This document shows positions 17,700-25,723 of a stretch of 37,356 nt of DNA, in pieces. The notes below the pieces were generated by a model, which was not told the origin of the DNA, made no database searches, and saw only the letters and a program-made list of their open reading frames with translations. The stretch's first letter is position 1. Each line of letters starts with the position of its first letter. The position numbers were made by a program, and so were the translations under genes. The stretch is from a virus: positions 1-37,356 of IMG/VR virus record IMGVR_UViG_3300025661_000011; one strand, written 5' to 3'.

Positions 17700-18890
17700 T
17701 TAACAGTAATTACTATCTATTAGTTTATACATAATGGATACAGTCTTGCCGTTCTTCTTACTATACTGATCCAGCATCCCGGCCTCTTCTAGGTTTATTA
17801 TAATCCTGTCTAGTACAAGCCCGTCGAATTTATTCCAGTTCTTCTTCAAGAGCGCGGCCTTGGACATCTCTTGGCCCGGCGACTTGGCGAGTTGGCTCAC
17901 TATCATGTCTTTGTATTTCATACTCGGGTCGTCTACGATACCTGAGAATGCCGCTTTCATCTTGTCCTCGACTTGGGTGAGTATAGTCCAGGTGGCGTGC
18001 AGTATATCCTCGTCTATGATAAGTGAGTCGTCTTGGGATATACTCAAGAGCATTGCGACCTTGAAGATGAGGTCACGCTTCCTGGCATAGTATCCGACTA
18101 GTCTCTCATCCTGGCATTCGTCTCCTCTCGTGGTGTACCACACCATGTACTCCGCTTTGGCCTGGTCTGTTATTATGAAGTCACCGTTGAGGGTGTTTAT
18201 GTGGTTAAGGTCCGCGATGAGTGGCTTGCGGAGTGCGATCACCTCTGGGGTCATGAAGTCTTCAGGAAATGCATACGAGCGCTCAGGGACATCCTCGAAG
18301 ATGTACACGAAGCGTCCTGTGAAACCGCCCGCGATCTCGTCTGTGGTCGTGCCAAGGGTCAGCCACTCGGGAGTCGAACAGGCGAGTAAGTTGAGGCAGA
18401 TATTCTTGAAGTCTACTTGTGTGGACTTATTTCCCTTGGTGCGAAAGGAGGAAGAATTCGGGCAGCCGAAGAAGGAGGTCAACATGGCTACTAGTTCGGC
18501 TTTATTGAGATCTCCTAAGAAGGTCTTCATCTCCGGTGCGTATAGAGTCACACAACACTGTCCTTTGCTTGTGGTAAGATCGCTGAAGTAGTCGAGTATA
18601 TACCAGGAGGTTACCTTTTCCTCTATTATCTCTATGTCTTTTACTTCCTTTAGGAATTTGATAGAGATGTCTGCCGCACTTGTTTTAGTGAATCCACTTG
18701 GGGCCACGAGAGCCACGTATAAATTAGGAAAGATGTTGAAGTATCCACGAGGGAGTTTCACCTTTCTCTGTAGAACGGAAGCCAGTGTAGAAAGTCCAGT
18801 CCACATGTGAAATTTCAAAGGTGCTTCTTGGAAGGCTGTGTATTCTAAATAAGTATCTAGCCAGTTGTTCTTGCACTGTCGACTGGACAT
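17700..18890 (-). CDS. DUF3987-like P-loop ATPase, candidate replicative helicase
   Basis: 396 residues. It resembles the DUF3987/YfjI group often found next to phage polymerases: WTGLSTLASVLQRKVKLP, FNIFPNLYVALVAPSG, then a divergent Walker A (APSGFTKTSA, residues 63-72) that keeps the Lys-Thr pair. Later conserved pieces include LYAPEMKTFLG, LLACSTPEWL and GFTGRFVYIFE, the last close to the arginine-finger region. The C-terminal 70 residues look like a winged helix (AALLKKNWNKFDGLVLDRII). No other helicase is visible, so it may unwind DNA for the polymerase encoded upstream. SD TAGGAG before the ATG. Helicase activity is inference. Confidence 0.55.
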   Translation of the reverse strand: MSSRQCKNNWLDTYLEYTAFQEAPLKFHMWTGLSTLASVLQRKVKLPRGYFNIFPNLYVALVAPSGFTKTSAADISIKFLKEVKDIEIIEEKVTSWYILDYFSDLTTSKGQCCVTLYAPEMKTFLGDLNKAELVAMLTSFFGCPNSSSFRTKGNKSTQVDFKNICLNLLACSTPEWLTLGTTTDEIAGGFTGRFVYIFEDVPERSYAFPEDFMTPEVIALRKPLIADLNHINTLNGDFIITDQAKAEYMVWYTTRGDECQDERLVGYYARKRDLIFKVAMLLSISQDDSLIIDEDILHATWTILTQVEDKMKAAFSGIVDDPSMKYKDMIVSQLAKSPGQEMSKAALLKKNWNKFDGLVLDRIIINLEEAGMLDQYSKKNGKTVSIMYKLIDSNYC

Positions 18891-18902
18891 CTTTAAGAAC
18901 TC

Positions 18903-19115
18903 CTATTTCTGTGACATATATACAGCATTGATCTTGTTCATCTCTATGTAGAGATCATTGATAGAGGTCCAGTTTTGCACCCAGCCTGTGCCGTCACAAG
19001 TGGAGCAGTATTTATAGTCGAAATACTTATTCTCTTCGTTGTGCGGGACTTTGCCTAGATGGCAGTCTGGACAGTGGGACTTGAGCATGATCATTGATCC
19101 GGCGGGTATGGGCAT
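18903..19115 (-). CDS. Zinc-ribbon microprotein
   Basis: 70 residues with one Cys4 site, CPDC (15-18) and CSTC (37-40), on two knuckles that probably bind zinc. The rest is helical. The SD (GAGGAGG) lies in the end of the upstream gene, so the two are translationally coupled. Function unknown. Confidence 0.6.
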   Translation of the reverse strand: MPIPAGSMIMLKSHCPDCHLGKVPHNEENKYFDYKYCSTCDGTGWVQNWTSINDLYIEMNKINAVYMSQK

Positions 19116-19118
19116 TTT

Positions 19119-19334
19119 CTACTCCTCCTCTTCTTGCATGTGTTTGGCTACGATCTTGCATGAGTCTAGATAATCTTGTGGGTGTTTCTCTATCGCGTAG
19201 TCAAAACCGTGCTTGAATCCGTGCTCGTGGCCTAGCCGGTATATGTACTTAGCGTACTCTCCTATGAATTCTGCGTGGTCTTGGGCCTGATTCTTGGCGT
19301 ATTGAATTGAGTCGGTGCTTTGCATAGTTTGCAT
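19119..19334 (-). CDS. Small helical protein of unknown function
   Basis: 71 residues, with AAGGAGA seven bases before the ATG. It is rich in His, Tyr and Glu (YRLGHEHGFKHGFDYAIEKH) and ends in an acidic run. Its first 73 bases overlap the end of the upstream zinc-ribbon gene in another frame. No family recognised. Confidence 0.5.
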   Translation of the reverse strand: MQTMQSTDSIQYAKNQAQDHAEFIGEYAKYIYRLGHEHGFKHGFDYAIEKHPQDYLDSCKIVAKHMQEEEE

Positions 19335-19444
19335 AGTGTGATCTCCTTACAGTAATGGCAGAGTTCTTCGTAGTGTGTGCTGTGTTCGTTGTCTCCTATG
19401 GAGTATTCTATGGTGCATCCACAACGTGGGCAGATTTTAGTCAT
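19262..19444 (-). CDS. Zinc-ribbon microprotein overlapping its neighbours
   Basis: 60 residues with three CxxC pairs: CPRC (5-8), CHYC (29-32) and CKLC (38-41). The start overlaps the end of the upstream gene by eight bases with no strong ribosome site, which suggests coupled translation. The C-terminal third, after the cysteines, shares DNA with the next gene, so the functional part may end near residue 45. Confidence 0.5.
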   Translation of the reverse strand: MTKICPRCGCTIEYSIGDNEHSTHYEELCHYCKEITLCKLCKAPTQFNTPRIRPKTTQNS

Positions 19445-19601
19445 CTTGCTTAGGTTCCTTTTTTATGGGTTTTAGTATATAGGCACAATCAAAGCGCGGA
19501 CATCTTAGTCTTGTCCTGTCATCAATCTCATGCTCTCCGTGTAGGGTGAAGATTAAACCACACTCCCCACATTCTATGGTTGGGTTCTGTTCTTTTGACA
19601 T
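19437..19601 (-). CDS. Zinc-ribbon microprotein
   Basis: 54 residues from the ATG at 19601, which follows GAGGAG by five bases; an ATG eight codons earlier has no site. It carries CGEC (residues 11-14) and CPRFDC (34-39), a Cys4 ribbon, then a Lys-rich tail. Function unknown. Confidence 0.55.
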   Translation of the reverse strand: MSKEQNPTIECGECGLIFTLHGEHEIDDRTRLRCPRFDCAYILKPIKKEPKQDD

Positions 19602-19621
19602 ATTGTCTCCTCGGTAATGAT

Positions 19622-19909
19622 TCATTTAATGAATTGTTTTAATGTCGCAGAGTCAACTCCTGCGATCTTGAGCGCGGCGATTATGGACTGTGTGCTAGGC
19701 TTCACAACTATCTTCGGCGCGGGCTGTGGGTATGGTTCTCTCATCAAGGTTGGATCATCTGCTATGTCTAGTTCTCTCCTGCGTGTGTATATGTATCTCT
19801 CGACATTGGCTAGTGTGCACAGTTCGTCATTTACTTCTTGGAGTAATTCAGAGAGAGTGTCCCGGTCTAGTGTGTTAACTTGGTCCTTGGTGAGATGAAG
19901 TCTGCTCAT
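19622..19909 (-). CDS. Small coiled-coil protein of unknown function
   Basis: 95 residues, with GGGAGGAG before the ATG. Residues 5-50 are strongly helical (DTLSELLQEVNDELCTLANVE) and then basic (YTRRREL). The Pro-rich linker PYPQPAPKIVVKP leads to a short C-terminal helix pair (IIAALKIAGVDSATLKQFI) like tails on three other small proteins here. Function unknown. Confidence 0.5.
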   Translation of the reverse strand: MSRLHLTKDQVNTLDRDTLSELLQEVNDELCTLANVERYIYTRRRELDIADDPTLMREPYPQPAPKIVVKPSTQSIIAALKIAGVDSATLKQFIK

Positions 19910-19911
19910 CT

Positions 19912-20124
19912 TTAAAGTCTCCTCCCACCGTACTCATTAGCCATACTCCCGGTTGCGGAGAATTCATACTTTGATACTTCTTCATGGCATAGTGGACAGT
20001 AGTAGTAATTAGGATATGGGTCTCCTCCGCAGGCTTGGCACTTTCTCTTCTTACCTAGTGCGTGCTTTATCCTCCTAGCTATTCTGTTACGGTGCGGGCG
20101 ACGGTCATAGGTTTTGTCCTGCAT
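19912..20124 (-). CDS. Basic zinc-ribbon protein, copy A of a tandem pair
   Basis: 70 residues. The Arg/Lys-rich start (RRPHRNRIARRIKHALGKKRK) is followed by a Cys4 ribbon, CQAC and CPLC, around the core PYPNYYYCP. The upstream gene has the same layout and core (WPNYFYCPSCH), so the two are tandem paralogues. The basic arm suggests nucleic-acid binding (inference). Confidence 0.6.
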   Translation of the reverse strand: MQDKTYDRRPHRNRIARRIKHALGKKRKCQACGGDPYPNYYYCPLCHEEVSKYEFSATGSMANEYGGRRL

Positions 20125-20125
20125 A

Positions 20126-20335
20126 TTAATAACCTCCTAGTCTTTGTGGTGTTCTACTCGTTGCTGCTTCTACACTGTCTACTATGCCAGATGTGCGCGA
20201 GTGGCAGCTTGGACAGTAGAAGTAATTAGGCCATGCGTATCTACCACATGATCTGCATTTGCGATCATGAGTTCGTTGTTTGCTGCGGGCTGACTTTGTG
20301 AATCCTTTATCGTATCTCTTTGCTATGGGAGTCAC
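20126..20335 (-). CDS. Basic zinc-ribbon protein, copy B of a tandem pair
   Basis: 69 residues if started at the GTG at 20335. That GTG overlaps the AAGGAGGTGA ribosome site, which is too close for normal initiation. An AUA codon at 20326 has about eight-base spacing, and there is no in-frame ATG before the cysteines. The protein has a basic arm, then CRSC and CPSC around WPNYFYCP. It pairs with the downstream gene as a duplicate. Start uncertain; probably nucleic-acid binding. Confidence 0.55.
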   Translation of the reverse strand: MTPIAKRYDKGFTKSARSKQRTHDRKCRSCGRYAWPNYFYCPSCHSRTSGIVDSVEAATSRTPQRLGGY

Positions 20336-20357
20336 CTCCTTTGTTGGTGTTGATGGA

Positions 20358-20546
20358 TTATTTGATACTTTTGTAGAATTTGGTTTCCATTCTGATATAT
20401 TCCGGTGCGTCTTCAGACATCAACTGTCCTTGAGTAAATCCCCACTTGAACGCTTCAAAAGGCAGGACGTTCTTTCCGCTAGGGTCATTCTGTAATTCGC
20501 ACCATGCGATAAACAGTGACTCCAATTCTATGTCAGTTGTTTTCAT
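20358..20546 (-). CDS. Small protein of unknown function
   Basis: 62 residues, starting on the TAATG overlap with the gene above, with GGAG before it. It looks mostly helical with aromatics (FIAWCELQNDPSGKNVLPFE). The end RMETKFYK is close to RMKTEFYK at the end of the gene at 32254. No family recognised. Confidence 0.45.
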   Translation of the reverse strand: MKTTDIELESLFIAWCELQNDPSGKNVLPFEAFKWGFTQGQLMSEDAPEYIRMETKFYKSIK

Positions 20547-20737
20547 TATTTATTCTCCGGCGGTGCGGATAGCGATTCTCCAGTTTCAATCACAAATCCA
20601 CATTCACTGCATTCGCATTCTAAATCTTTTAATAGAACTGTCACTGGCCTTACTGCAATCCAACGTGTTAAGCATTTTAAACAAATAACCTCTGAAACTT
20701 TATGGGGTTTATTCTTTTCTATATATTCCATATTCAT
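20546..20737 (-). CDS. Phage zinc-ribbon protein
   Basis: 63 residues with CLKC (19-22) and CECSEC (41-46) ribbons framing RWIAVRPVTVLLKDLECEC, a phrase I recognise from small zinc proteins in many phages. The start lies inside the end of the upstream gene (29-base overlap). No experimentally known role. Confidence 0.6.
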   Translation of the reverse strand: MNMEYIEKNKPHKVSEVICLKCLTRWIAVRPVTVLLKDLECECSECGFVIETGESLSAPPENK

Positions 20738-20948
20738 CCAGTATCATATCTTTCACATCAGACCAAATCACATTTTCTATGCAATGTACTAAACTCAAAT
20801 CATTAAAGGGCACTTTTGCCGATCGCCCAAAATTAGTGTACCCATCATGACTTTTGTACTTTCTGACCATTTTACCTGCATTTGATACAGTCAAGCATAA
20901 GTCATTATATTGCCGCATTCTCATTATTTTTAGACCAAATATTTTCAT
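20709..20948 (-). CDS. Small protein of unknown function
   Basis: 79 residues, with AAGGAGG seven bases before the ATG. It is mixed alpha/beta with a basic N-terminal half (KMVRKYKSHDGYTNFGRS) and an acidic end. It follows the polymerase gene by 12 bases in the same operon. No motif seen. Confidence 0.5.
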   Translation of the reverse strand: MKIFGLKIMRMRQYNDLCLTVSNAGKMVRKYKSHDGYTNFGRSAKVPFNDLSLVHCIENVIWSDVKDMILDEYGIYRKE

Positions 20949-20960
20949 AACTTATCCTCC

Positions 20961-23318
20961 TTATTTACCCAGCCAGTTCGTCTTAGGCTCTTCTATCTCT
21001 ATGGGTATCTTTAAAATATCTCCGTTTATCTCAATCTGGCGCAGGATCTCAAGATGTGTCTTTATATAGGTACTCCACCAGTCGTATCTCTCAGGTGGCA
21101 GTGAGCATAGCACGGAATCATGTGTCTGTGTAAGGAGGTGTATGTCCTGTGGCTTGATGAGATATAGTGACAAGATACCCAGGTTCATCATGTCTACTAT
21201 TGTACTTTGGGGTTTTTGAGCATAGCCGCTGCCGATAGTGGTTTGATCGATCCGTCCGGTGAAAATACGAGTGCGTCCAAATGGGTTAGTGAGACGCCTG
21301 TTAGTCTCGATCTCAGATTGGATGTCACGATGGTATTTAGGTAGTTCTGGCACCACTGTGAAGTACTTCTGCTGGATTGCTTGGGCTTCGTGGACAGGCT
21401 TTCCGATAATTCTGGAAAAGAGTTGCACCCCCATCTTGTAATTCGATCCATGTACTGTCTTCTTCGCAATGAGGTACTCATCTGCATTTAACTCCTGCCA
21501 GGGTTTGTCGAATATCCACTCGCCTACTTTGTAGTGTATTTTAAGTGGGCCGTTTAGTACATCCTTCATTATCTGTGAGTCCATGAAGTAGGCCATAGCT
21601 CTTGCTTCGGCCGCGCTCAGGTCTGCGTCGAGGAACACGTGGTCTTTCTCGGGGATGAATATCTGCTTGAGGTGCTTTGGTATATTCTGGAGATTGGTCC
21701 CATTGTTGAACTGGTCCGTTGAGGAGGTCAGTCTGCCAGTTACGGTATACCCATAGGAGCACTTCATGTGTTCATCTGGGCTTATTATTGCGCTTAAATA
21801 AGTGCCAAGGTCCTTTGCTTTTAAGACACGAGCACATAGTATCTGCTTTAGTATGAACCTGTGCTCGGGGTGCTTGGCTACCATATTTTCCAGGGTCTCT
21901 TTTTTTACTGTATAGTTTCCTTTCGGAGTGCGTGGGACTATAATGCCTAGGGTTGTGAGGTACTCGCCGATTTGCTTTGAGGAATTTGGGTTTATGTCTT
22001 GCTTGGCATACTTGTTTATGATATCCAGGGCGATTGGTAGTTCCTCTTCTTGGATATAGTCTTTCCACTCTTTATGCAAAGGCATGTCGACACGAATGCC
22101 ACGGTGTTCCATCTCGAAGATGACACGCCGGAATGGGTTTATATAGCCAGTGTAGAAGTTGTAGAGGTTGTTCTCTTTTAAGTCCTTTATAAGACCTAGC
22201 GCGGCTCTGTGTGTGCCAATAACATCCTTGCAGTTGTATGACCATAGTGCCTGGTCTTTAGGGAGGTCTTTTGATTTCCAATCCTTAACTGCATCTTTGT
22301 GGTAGTTCATCTTTGTGTATGCAGAGATGATGAACCCTAGGTTGTGAGGCATGTCACTGTGTATAAGCTGATGAGCGTATCGTGTGTCAAATATAGGCTC
22401 ACGTGGGAAGCCTAGAAGTGGAAGCAAATAATGAAGATCGTAGTGTATATTTTGGCCAATCTTTAATAAACCTCCTTTTGCAAAGATACGCTGCATATGG
22501 TTGAGTATCATTATCTGTTCAGGCTCGGACCACCGCAATTTTAATCCCTTGTGCCTGAATGGGATACACATGGCTGAGTCTGGCGAGAGAGTGAATCCTA
22601 CACATGTGATACGCTGAGCGGCGACTGTTTCTATGTCGAGGCAGGTTTGCGTGGACTCCTCGTATATTTGGTCTAGGTAATTCAGGACTTGGGTCAGGGT
22701 AGGATCTATGTGCTCTTCCCAGGGTGTGTCTGCTTTGTAGAGTCCGAAGCCTATCTCTGCGAAGATTTTGGTATCATTTCGTACATAGGGATATAGGTCC
22801 ATTTGTCCACGTTGGAGGTGTGAAGGATGTAAGGTGGGGACAACACGGATGCCGGGGACGAGAGAGCAGTCGAGGACAGATCCACGTTGCTTGAGGATGC
22901 CGGACTCTTCGCAGAGTGCACTGAGTGCGGTGGCTCCGAGCGCGAGGATGACCGTAGGGTTGACATTCTGTATCTCCTCCTTTAGAAAAGGGATGAAGTC
23001 TTCTATACTCAGATTATATTCCTGCAGCCGGTCTAGTTTATTATTAGGCGGGCGCACCTTTACTACATTGGTGACGTGGAGAGAAGTGCGCATCAAGCCG
23101 ACATCTTTGAGGAGTTTGTCCAGCAAGAAGCCCGCCTTTCCGCAGAAATACTGTGAGTTCAGTTCCTCATCCGCGCCCAGTGCCTCTCCCACTATCATCA
23201 TCTTTTTAGGGGTGAAGGCGAGTGGGTATACTAGGTTCTGGCCTCTTGTTTTGGTCTCCAATAACGCGGCAGATTCAAGGGGACATTTCGGCCCAGTGTT
23301 CAACTCAATAATAGGCAT
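20961..23318 (-). CDS. Uracil-DNA glycosylase / family A DNA polymerase fusion
   Basis: 785 residues, three domains. Residues 1-200 are a family 4-like uracil-DNA glycosylase: GEALGADEE (44-52), TNVVKVRPP, and the active-site HPS (164-166). The N-terminal iron-sulfur cysteines of true family 4 are missing. Residues 215-400 are a DEDDy proofreading exonuclease with D228/E230, N290/D294 and Y361/D365 intact. Residues 430-785 are the polymerase: motif A D566-x-S568 with E571 and R573, motif B from K619, motif C HDS (733-735). Motif B has His623 where Pol I has Phe762. A UDG-polymerase fusion is known in SPO1-type phages. It should be the replicative polymerase, perhaps with uracil surveillance. 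It overlaps the deoxyribosyltransferase-like gene's stop region. Confidence 0.9.
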   Translation of the reverse strand: MPIIELNTGPKCPLESAALLETKTRGQNLVYPLAFTPKKMMIVGEALGADEELNSQYFCGKAGFLLDKLLKDVGLMRTSLHVTNVVKVRPPNNKLDRLQEYNLSIEDFIPFLKEEIQNVNPTVILALGATALSALCEESGILKQRGSVLDCSLVPGIRVVPTLHPSHLQRGQMDLYPYVRNDTKIFAEIGFGLYKADTPWEEHIDPTLTQVLNYLDQIYEESTQTCLDIETVAAQRITCVGFTLSPDSAMCIPFRHKGLKLRWSEPEQIMILNHMQRIFAKGGLLKIGQNIHYDLHYLLPLLGFPREPIFDTRYAHQLIHSDMPHNLGFIISAYTKMNYHKDAVKDWKSKDLPKDQALWSYNCKDVIGTHRAALGLIKDLKENNLYNFYTGYINPFRRVIFEMEHRGIRVDMPLHKEWKDYIQEEELPIALDIINKYAKQDINPNSSKQIGEYLTTLGIIVPRTPKGNYTVKKETLENMVAKHPEHRFILKQILCARVLKAKDLGTYLSAIISPDEHMKCSYGYTVTGRLTSSTDQFNNGTNLQNIPKHLKQIFIPEKDHVFLDADLSAAEARAMAYFMDSQIMKDVLNGPLKIHYKVGEWIFDKPWQELNADEYLIAKKTVHGSNYKMGVQLFSRIIGKPVHEAQAIQQKYFTVVPELPKYHRDIQSEIETNRRLTNPFGRTRIFTGRIDQTTIGSGYAQKPQSTIVDMMNLGILSLYLIKPQDIHLLTQTHDSVLCSLPPERYDWWSTYIKTHLEILRQIEINGDILKIPIEIEEPKTNWLGK

Positions 23319-23675
23319 TTAGTCTTCCTTTATATCAAGAGCTACGAAGCATTCCGTTATGGTGTTATTCGTGAACACATAAATAGGTATTTGTAGAGTC
23401 TGAGCGAGTTTAATCTCCTCTAATGTACCCTTGCTGTCTCTCCAGTTTGGCAGGAGGATTAGTTTGTCACATCTCTTGAGGATTTCCAGGTAGCCCAGTA
23501 GGAATTGACTATCCTCGCACATACCGTCATAGTGTGCTGTGTTCTTATGAGGACATATTACTGCATATCCACTCTTCCACATTTTCACAGCCACTTTAGA
23601 GGCTCGGTCTATATTGAGCTGAGTCATGTATGTGGAAGAGGCGCGGTAGGGTCCGGCTATGTAGACTAGTCTCAT
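23319..23675 (-). CDS. Nucleoside 2-deoxyribosyltransferase-like protein (DUF4406)
   Basis: 118 residues. It begins LVYIAGPYRA and continues with GYAVICPHKNTAHYD, RCDKLILLPNWRDSKGTLEE and IKLAQ, the signature of DUF4406 in the nucleoside deoxyribosyltransferase superfamily; these proteins exchange or cleave deoxynucleoside bonds. It lies directly before the polymerase gene (the TAA is followed at once by ATG), so a role in phage nucleotide supply or turnover is likely. Substrate unknown. Confidence 0.7.
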   Translation of the reverse strand: MRLVYIAGPYRASSTYMTQLNIDRASKVAVKMWKSGYAVICPHKNTAHYDGMCEDSQFLLGYLEILKRCDKLILLPNWRDSKGTLEEIKLAQTLQIPIYVFTNNTITECFVALDIKED

Positions 23676-23678
23676 CCT

Positions 23679-24956
23679 TTACTCCTTCATATTCAATGTA
23701 ATGTTAGAGTCCGCGATGGTGTGATTACGCTCATCTGACTCCATACCTATTGCTCGTCTCTTGGTATTGTGTGCCGCGAGAAGGAGATTACCACTTCCTA
23801 CAAAAGGGTCCAACACAAGCTCACCTTCCACAGTTGCCAAGGAGATCAGGCGCTCCAAGAGTGCGACGGGCTTCTGCGCCGGGTGCAGCTTATGCCCGGT
23901 GTTTTTGTACTCCAAGACTGCATAAGATGGAGTGGACATCTTGCGGGGGTCTCCATTAGAGAAGAACACTACAGGCTCATAGTCATTAGAAGGCTTGAGA
24001 TAAGGGTGGGAGGAGTGTGCTACGGTGGGTTTATACCAGATAAAGATAGTGTCGAATATTTGGTATCCACACTCCTGCACTAGCTTATATATCCTGCCTG
24101 TAAGGAGGTGGCGCGTGGCACAGAATAGATAGCAGAGTGCGCCTGGTTGGAGTTTTGGTTTCACTGCTAGGAGCATTTTCTGCGTTATACCCAGACCTGT
24201 CTCGGGGTCACTGCCATACTTCGTGTCATATTCAACTTGCCACGGCGGGTCGGTGCATAGGCAGCTCACACTACTATCATCCAGGAAAGGTATTAATTCC
24301 AAACAGTCACCCTTCTGCAACTGGATCGCGGTGTTGGAAGTACGCTTCTCAAAAGGAATAGCCTCTCGGGCTTTTGCTTTTGATTGCTTGGTGATAGCTG
24401 CAAGTAATGTCCTCCCCTTAAGCTCTAAGGATCGCTTAAAGGCGTTCTTAGCAGACGTCTTGCTTTTTAGAAGGCCTAGGCTTGGGTCGGCTTCTAAGGC
24501 ATCGGCCAGCTGGAGGTCTTCACAGATAGCGCCGGCACTTATGCCGAGCCTCTCTGCGGTGTCTTTTACTTTCCATCCAGTGCCGTCGCCAGCGCGGCCA
24601 CTCTTCGGCTCGCCATATTTTTCTACATACTTAGAGTGGAGACGTTTCTTGGCGGCGAGTTCTTCAGGATAGGAGAGAGCGTCTCTGTGGAGGTTCTCAT
24701 CCAGTTCTGCTACCTCCTGCATCCAGGGGTCTAGTGATTCGTAGTAGTCTATCCTTATTTCTGTCCAGCCCAGGAGTTGGCAGGCACGTATGCGGCGCTC
24801 TCCAGCTACTAAAAAGTTCTCTCTATTGATAATAACTGGTTCTATCAGGCCAGTGGTGCGTATAGACTCACTCAGTTCCTCTAGTGACTTCTGGTCGAAG
24901 TGCTTGCGTATACGTTCCGGCTTTATACGTATTTGGGCTATTGGTATAATCGGCAT
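23679..24956 (-). CDS. ParB-like domain fused to beta-class DNA methyltransferase
   Basis: 425 residues. Residues 1-110 are a ParB-N domain with [13 protein letters not shown] (52-64). A helix-turn-helix lies near 128-152 ([17 protein letters not shown]). Residues 215-425 are an N4-cytosine/N6-adenine methyltransferase: catalytic motif TDPPW, then [14 protein letters not shown] and the SAM site [14 protein letters not shown], in the order typical of beta-class enzymes. ParB-methyltransferase fusions are frequent in phages. They protect DNA from restriction or mark it for control. No restriction enzyme is nearby, so it is an orphan. Target sequence unknown. Confidence 0.85.
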   Translation of the reverse strand: MPIIPIAQIRIKPERIRKHFDQKSLEELSESIRTTGLIEPVIINRENFLVAGERRIRACQLLGWTEIRIDYYESLDPWMQEVAELDENLHRDALSYPEELAAKKRLHSKYVEKYGEPKSGRAGDGTGWKVKDTAERLGISAGAICEDLQLADALEADPSLGLLKSKTSAKNAFKRSLELKGRTLLAAITKQSKAKAREAIPFEKRTSNTAIQLQKGDCLELIPFLDDSSVSCLCTDPPWQVEYDTKYGSDPETGLGITQKMLLAVKPKLQPGALCYLFCATRHLLTGRIYKLVQECGYQIFDTIFIWYKPTVAHSSHPYLKPSNDYEPVVFFSNGDPRKMSTPSYAVLEYKNTGHKLHPAQKPVALLERLISLATVEGELVLDPFVGSGNLLLAAHNTKRRAIGMESDERNHTIADSNITLNMKE

Positions 24957-25143
24957 CAGTGAAATATCCTTTCTTGTTGGGTTTTTCCGTGGGAGGGGAG
25001 GGGATTACATTCCAGTACGCCGCGCCTTTGTAGGGGCAGTGTGTGGGAATAAAGTCTGGGTCGTTGTATTCACTATCGCCTATGTCTAAGGCGCCTATGT
25101 CTAAGGTGCAGGCAGTCTTGCAAAAATCACACCGGTATCGCAT
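24868..25143 (-). CDS. Cys-pair protein of unknown function
   Basis: 91 residues from the ATG at 25143, chosen for its GGAGG site eight bases upstream. CDFC and later cysteines (CTL, HCPYKG) suggest a zinc ribbon. A 15-base direct repeat encodes LDIGALDIG. The C-terminal 30 codons overlap the methyltransferase start in another frame and may not be functional. Confidence 0.5.
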   Translation of the reverse strand: MRYRCDFCKTACTLDIGALDIGDSEYNDPDFIPTHCPYKGAAYWNVIPSPPTEKPNKKGYFTDADYTNSPNTYKAGTYTQALRPEVTRGTE

Positions 25144-25145
25144 AA

Positions 25146-25232
25146 TCAAGGCCTCCAAGTGGGTGGTTTTTTGCCCATCACGATCCACAAGAGTGCCAGA
25201 AATGCGGCAATAGCTAGGTATATCCAAGTCAT
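25146..25232 (-). CDS. 28-residue membrane microprotein
   Basis: Encodes 28 residues: a hydrophobic helix (WIYLAIAAFLALLWIVMG) and a basic tail (KKPPTWRP), the outline of a single-pass inner-membrane protein. GAAGG lies eight bases before the ATG, and the ATG follows the previous stop by one base. A holin-like or superinfection role is conceivable but unproven. Confidence 0.45.
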   Translation of the reverse strand: MTWIYLAIAAFLALLWIVMGKKPPTWRP

Positions 25233-25233
25233 T

Positions 25234-25305
25234 TTACACACCTTCTGTGGGTAGTCCTGCAAGTATGCCTGTGAGCACGTCCCATATTATAAAGAGTAAG
25301 TCCAT
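25234..25305 (-). CDS. 23-residue membrane microprotein
   Basis: Encodes 23 residues, mostly hydrophobic (LLFIIWDVLTGILAGL). AGAGGAG lies about ten bases before the ATG, and the gene above ends one base before it. Its size and good ribosome site support a real microgene; function unknown. Confidence 0.4.
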   Translation of the reverse strand: MDLLFIIWDVLTGILAGLPTEGV

Positions 25306-25306
25306 G

Positions 25307-25588
25307 TTATAAATACTCCTCTATTTGCTTTATGATTCTGTCGTGGAGGTCGGTGCGCATTGTGCGGATTATTTTCACACACCGGTAGGCCGCCGAGTGG
25401 ACCAGGAATGCATCTGTGCGTCCGCCGCGTTTGCGGAGTGGGACTCCTGCGTGGTGCAGGATGAGGCGGATGGTCTCGTGGCTTGTGTGGAACTCCTTAG
25501 CGACCTCCGCCGTGGTCATATCCTGGTACATTTGGGCCATCTTTTTGACTGCTTCTTTTGTGTAAAGGTATTCCTTCTTTGCTACCAT
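25307..25588 (-). CDS. Helix-turn-helix DNA-binding protein
   Basis: 93 residues. Residues 16-50 form a resolvase/MerR-like helix-turn-helix: MAQMYQDMTTAEVAKEF, turn HTSHETIRLILHHAG, then the basic wing VPLRKRGGR. The rest is helical and could dimerise. AAGGAG before the ATG. It sits between groups of tiny membrane genes and is a candidate regulator of part of the leftward operon. Confidence 0.6.
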   Translation of the reverse strand: MVAKKEYLYTKEAVKKMAQMYQDMTTAEVAKEFHTSHETIRLILHHAGVPLRKRGGRTDAFLVHSAAYRCVKIIRTMRTDLHDRIIKQIEEYL

Positions 25589-25716
25589 TGTTTATCTCCT
25601 TCTGTGTGTGTAGTGTGGAATCCTGGGCGGCCTGGGATATAGAGTCCCGCCGCGTGGGCCGCTGGTGTATAGACTAACGTTGCCGCGATCATCAGTTTCA
25701 ACAGTATAGTCTTCAC
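25582..25716 (-). CDS. 44-residue exported microprotein
   Basis: Starts at a GTG, ten bases after a strong GGAGGTGAT site. It begins with a signal peptide (KTILLKLMIAATLVYTPAAHA, cut after AHA at about 22), leaving a mature peptide of about 22 residues, AGLYIPGRPGFHTTHTEG and so on. It could be a small lipoprotein-like or spanin-like factor, but no lipobox is present. The last codons overlap the next gene's start. Confidence 0.4.
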   Translation of the reverse strand: MKTILLKLMIAATLVYTPAAHAAGLYIPGRPGFHTTHTEGDKQW

Positions 25717-25723
25717 GATGGCA

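Noticed and set aside
19620-19634. ATTCAT-TTA-ATGAAT inverted repeat
   Set aside because: It is short, AT-rich, and lies across a gene end; it could arise by chance.
22834-23322. Long + strand frame opposite the polymerase gene
   Set aside because: It is the shadow of a well-supported conserved polymerase with clear motifs.
25143-25227. Longer N-terminal extension of the 24868 gene
   Set aside because: That interval encodes the 28-residue membrane protein in another frame, and the ribosome site favours 25143.
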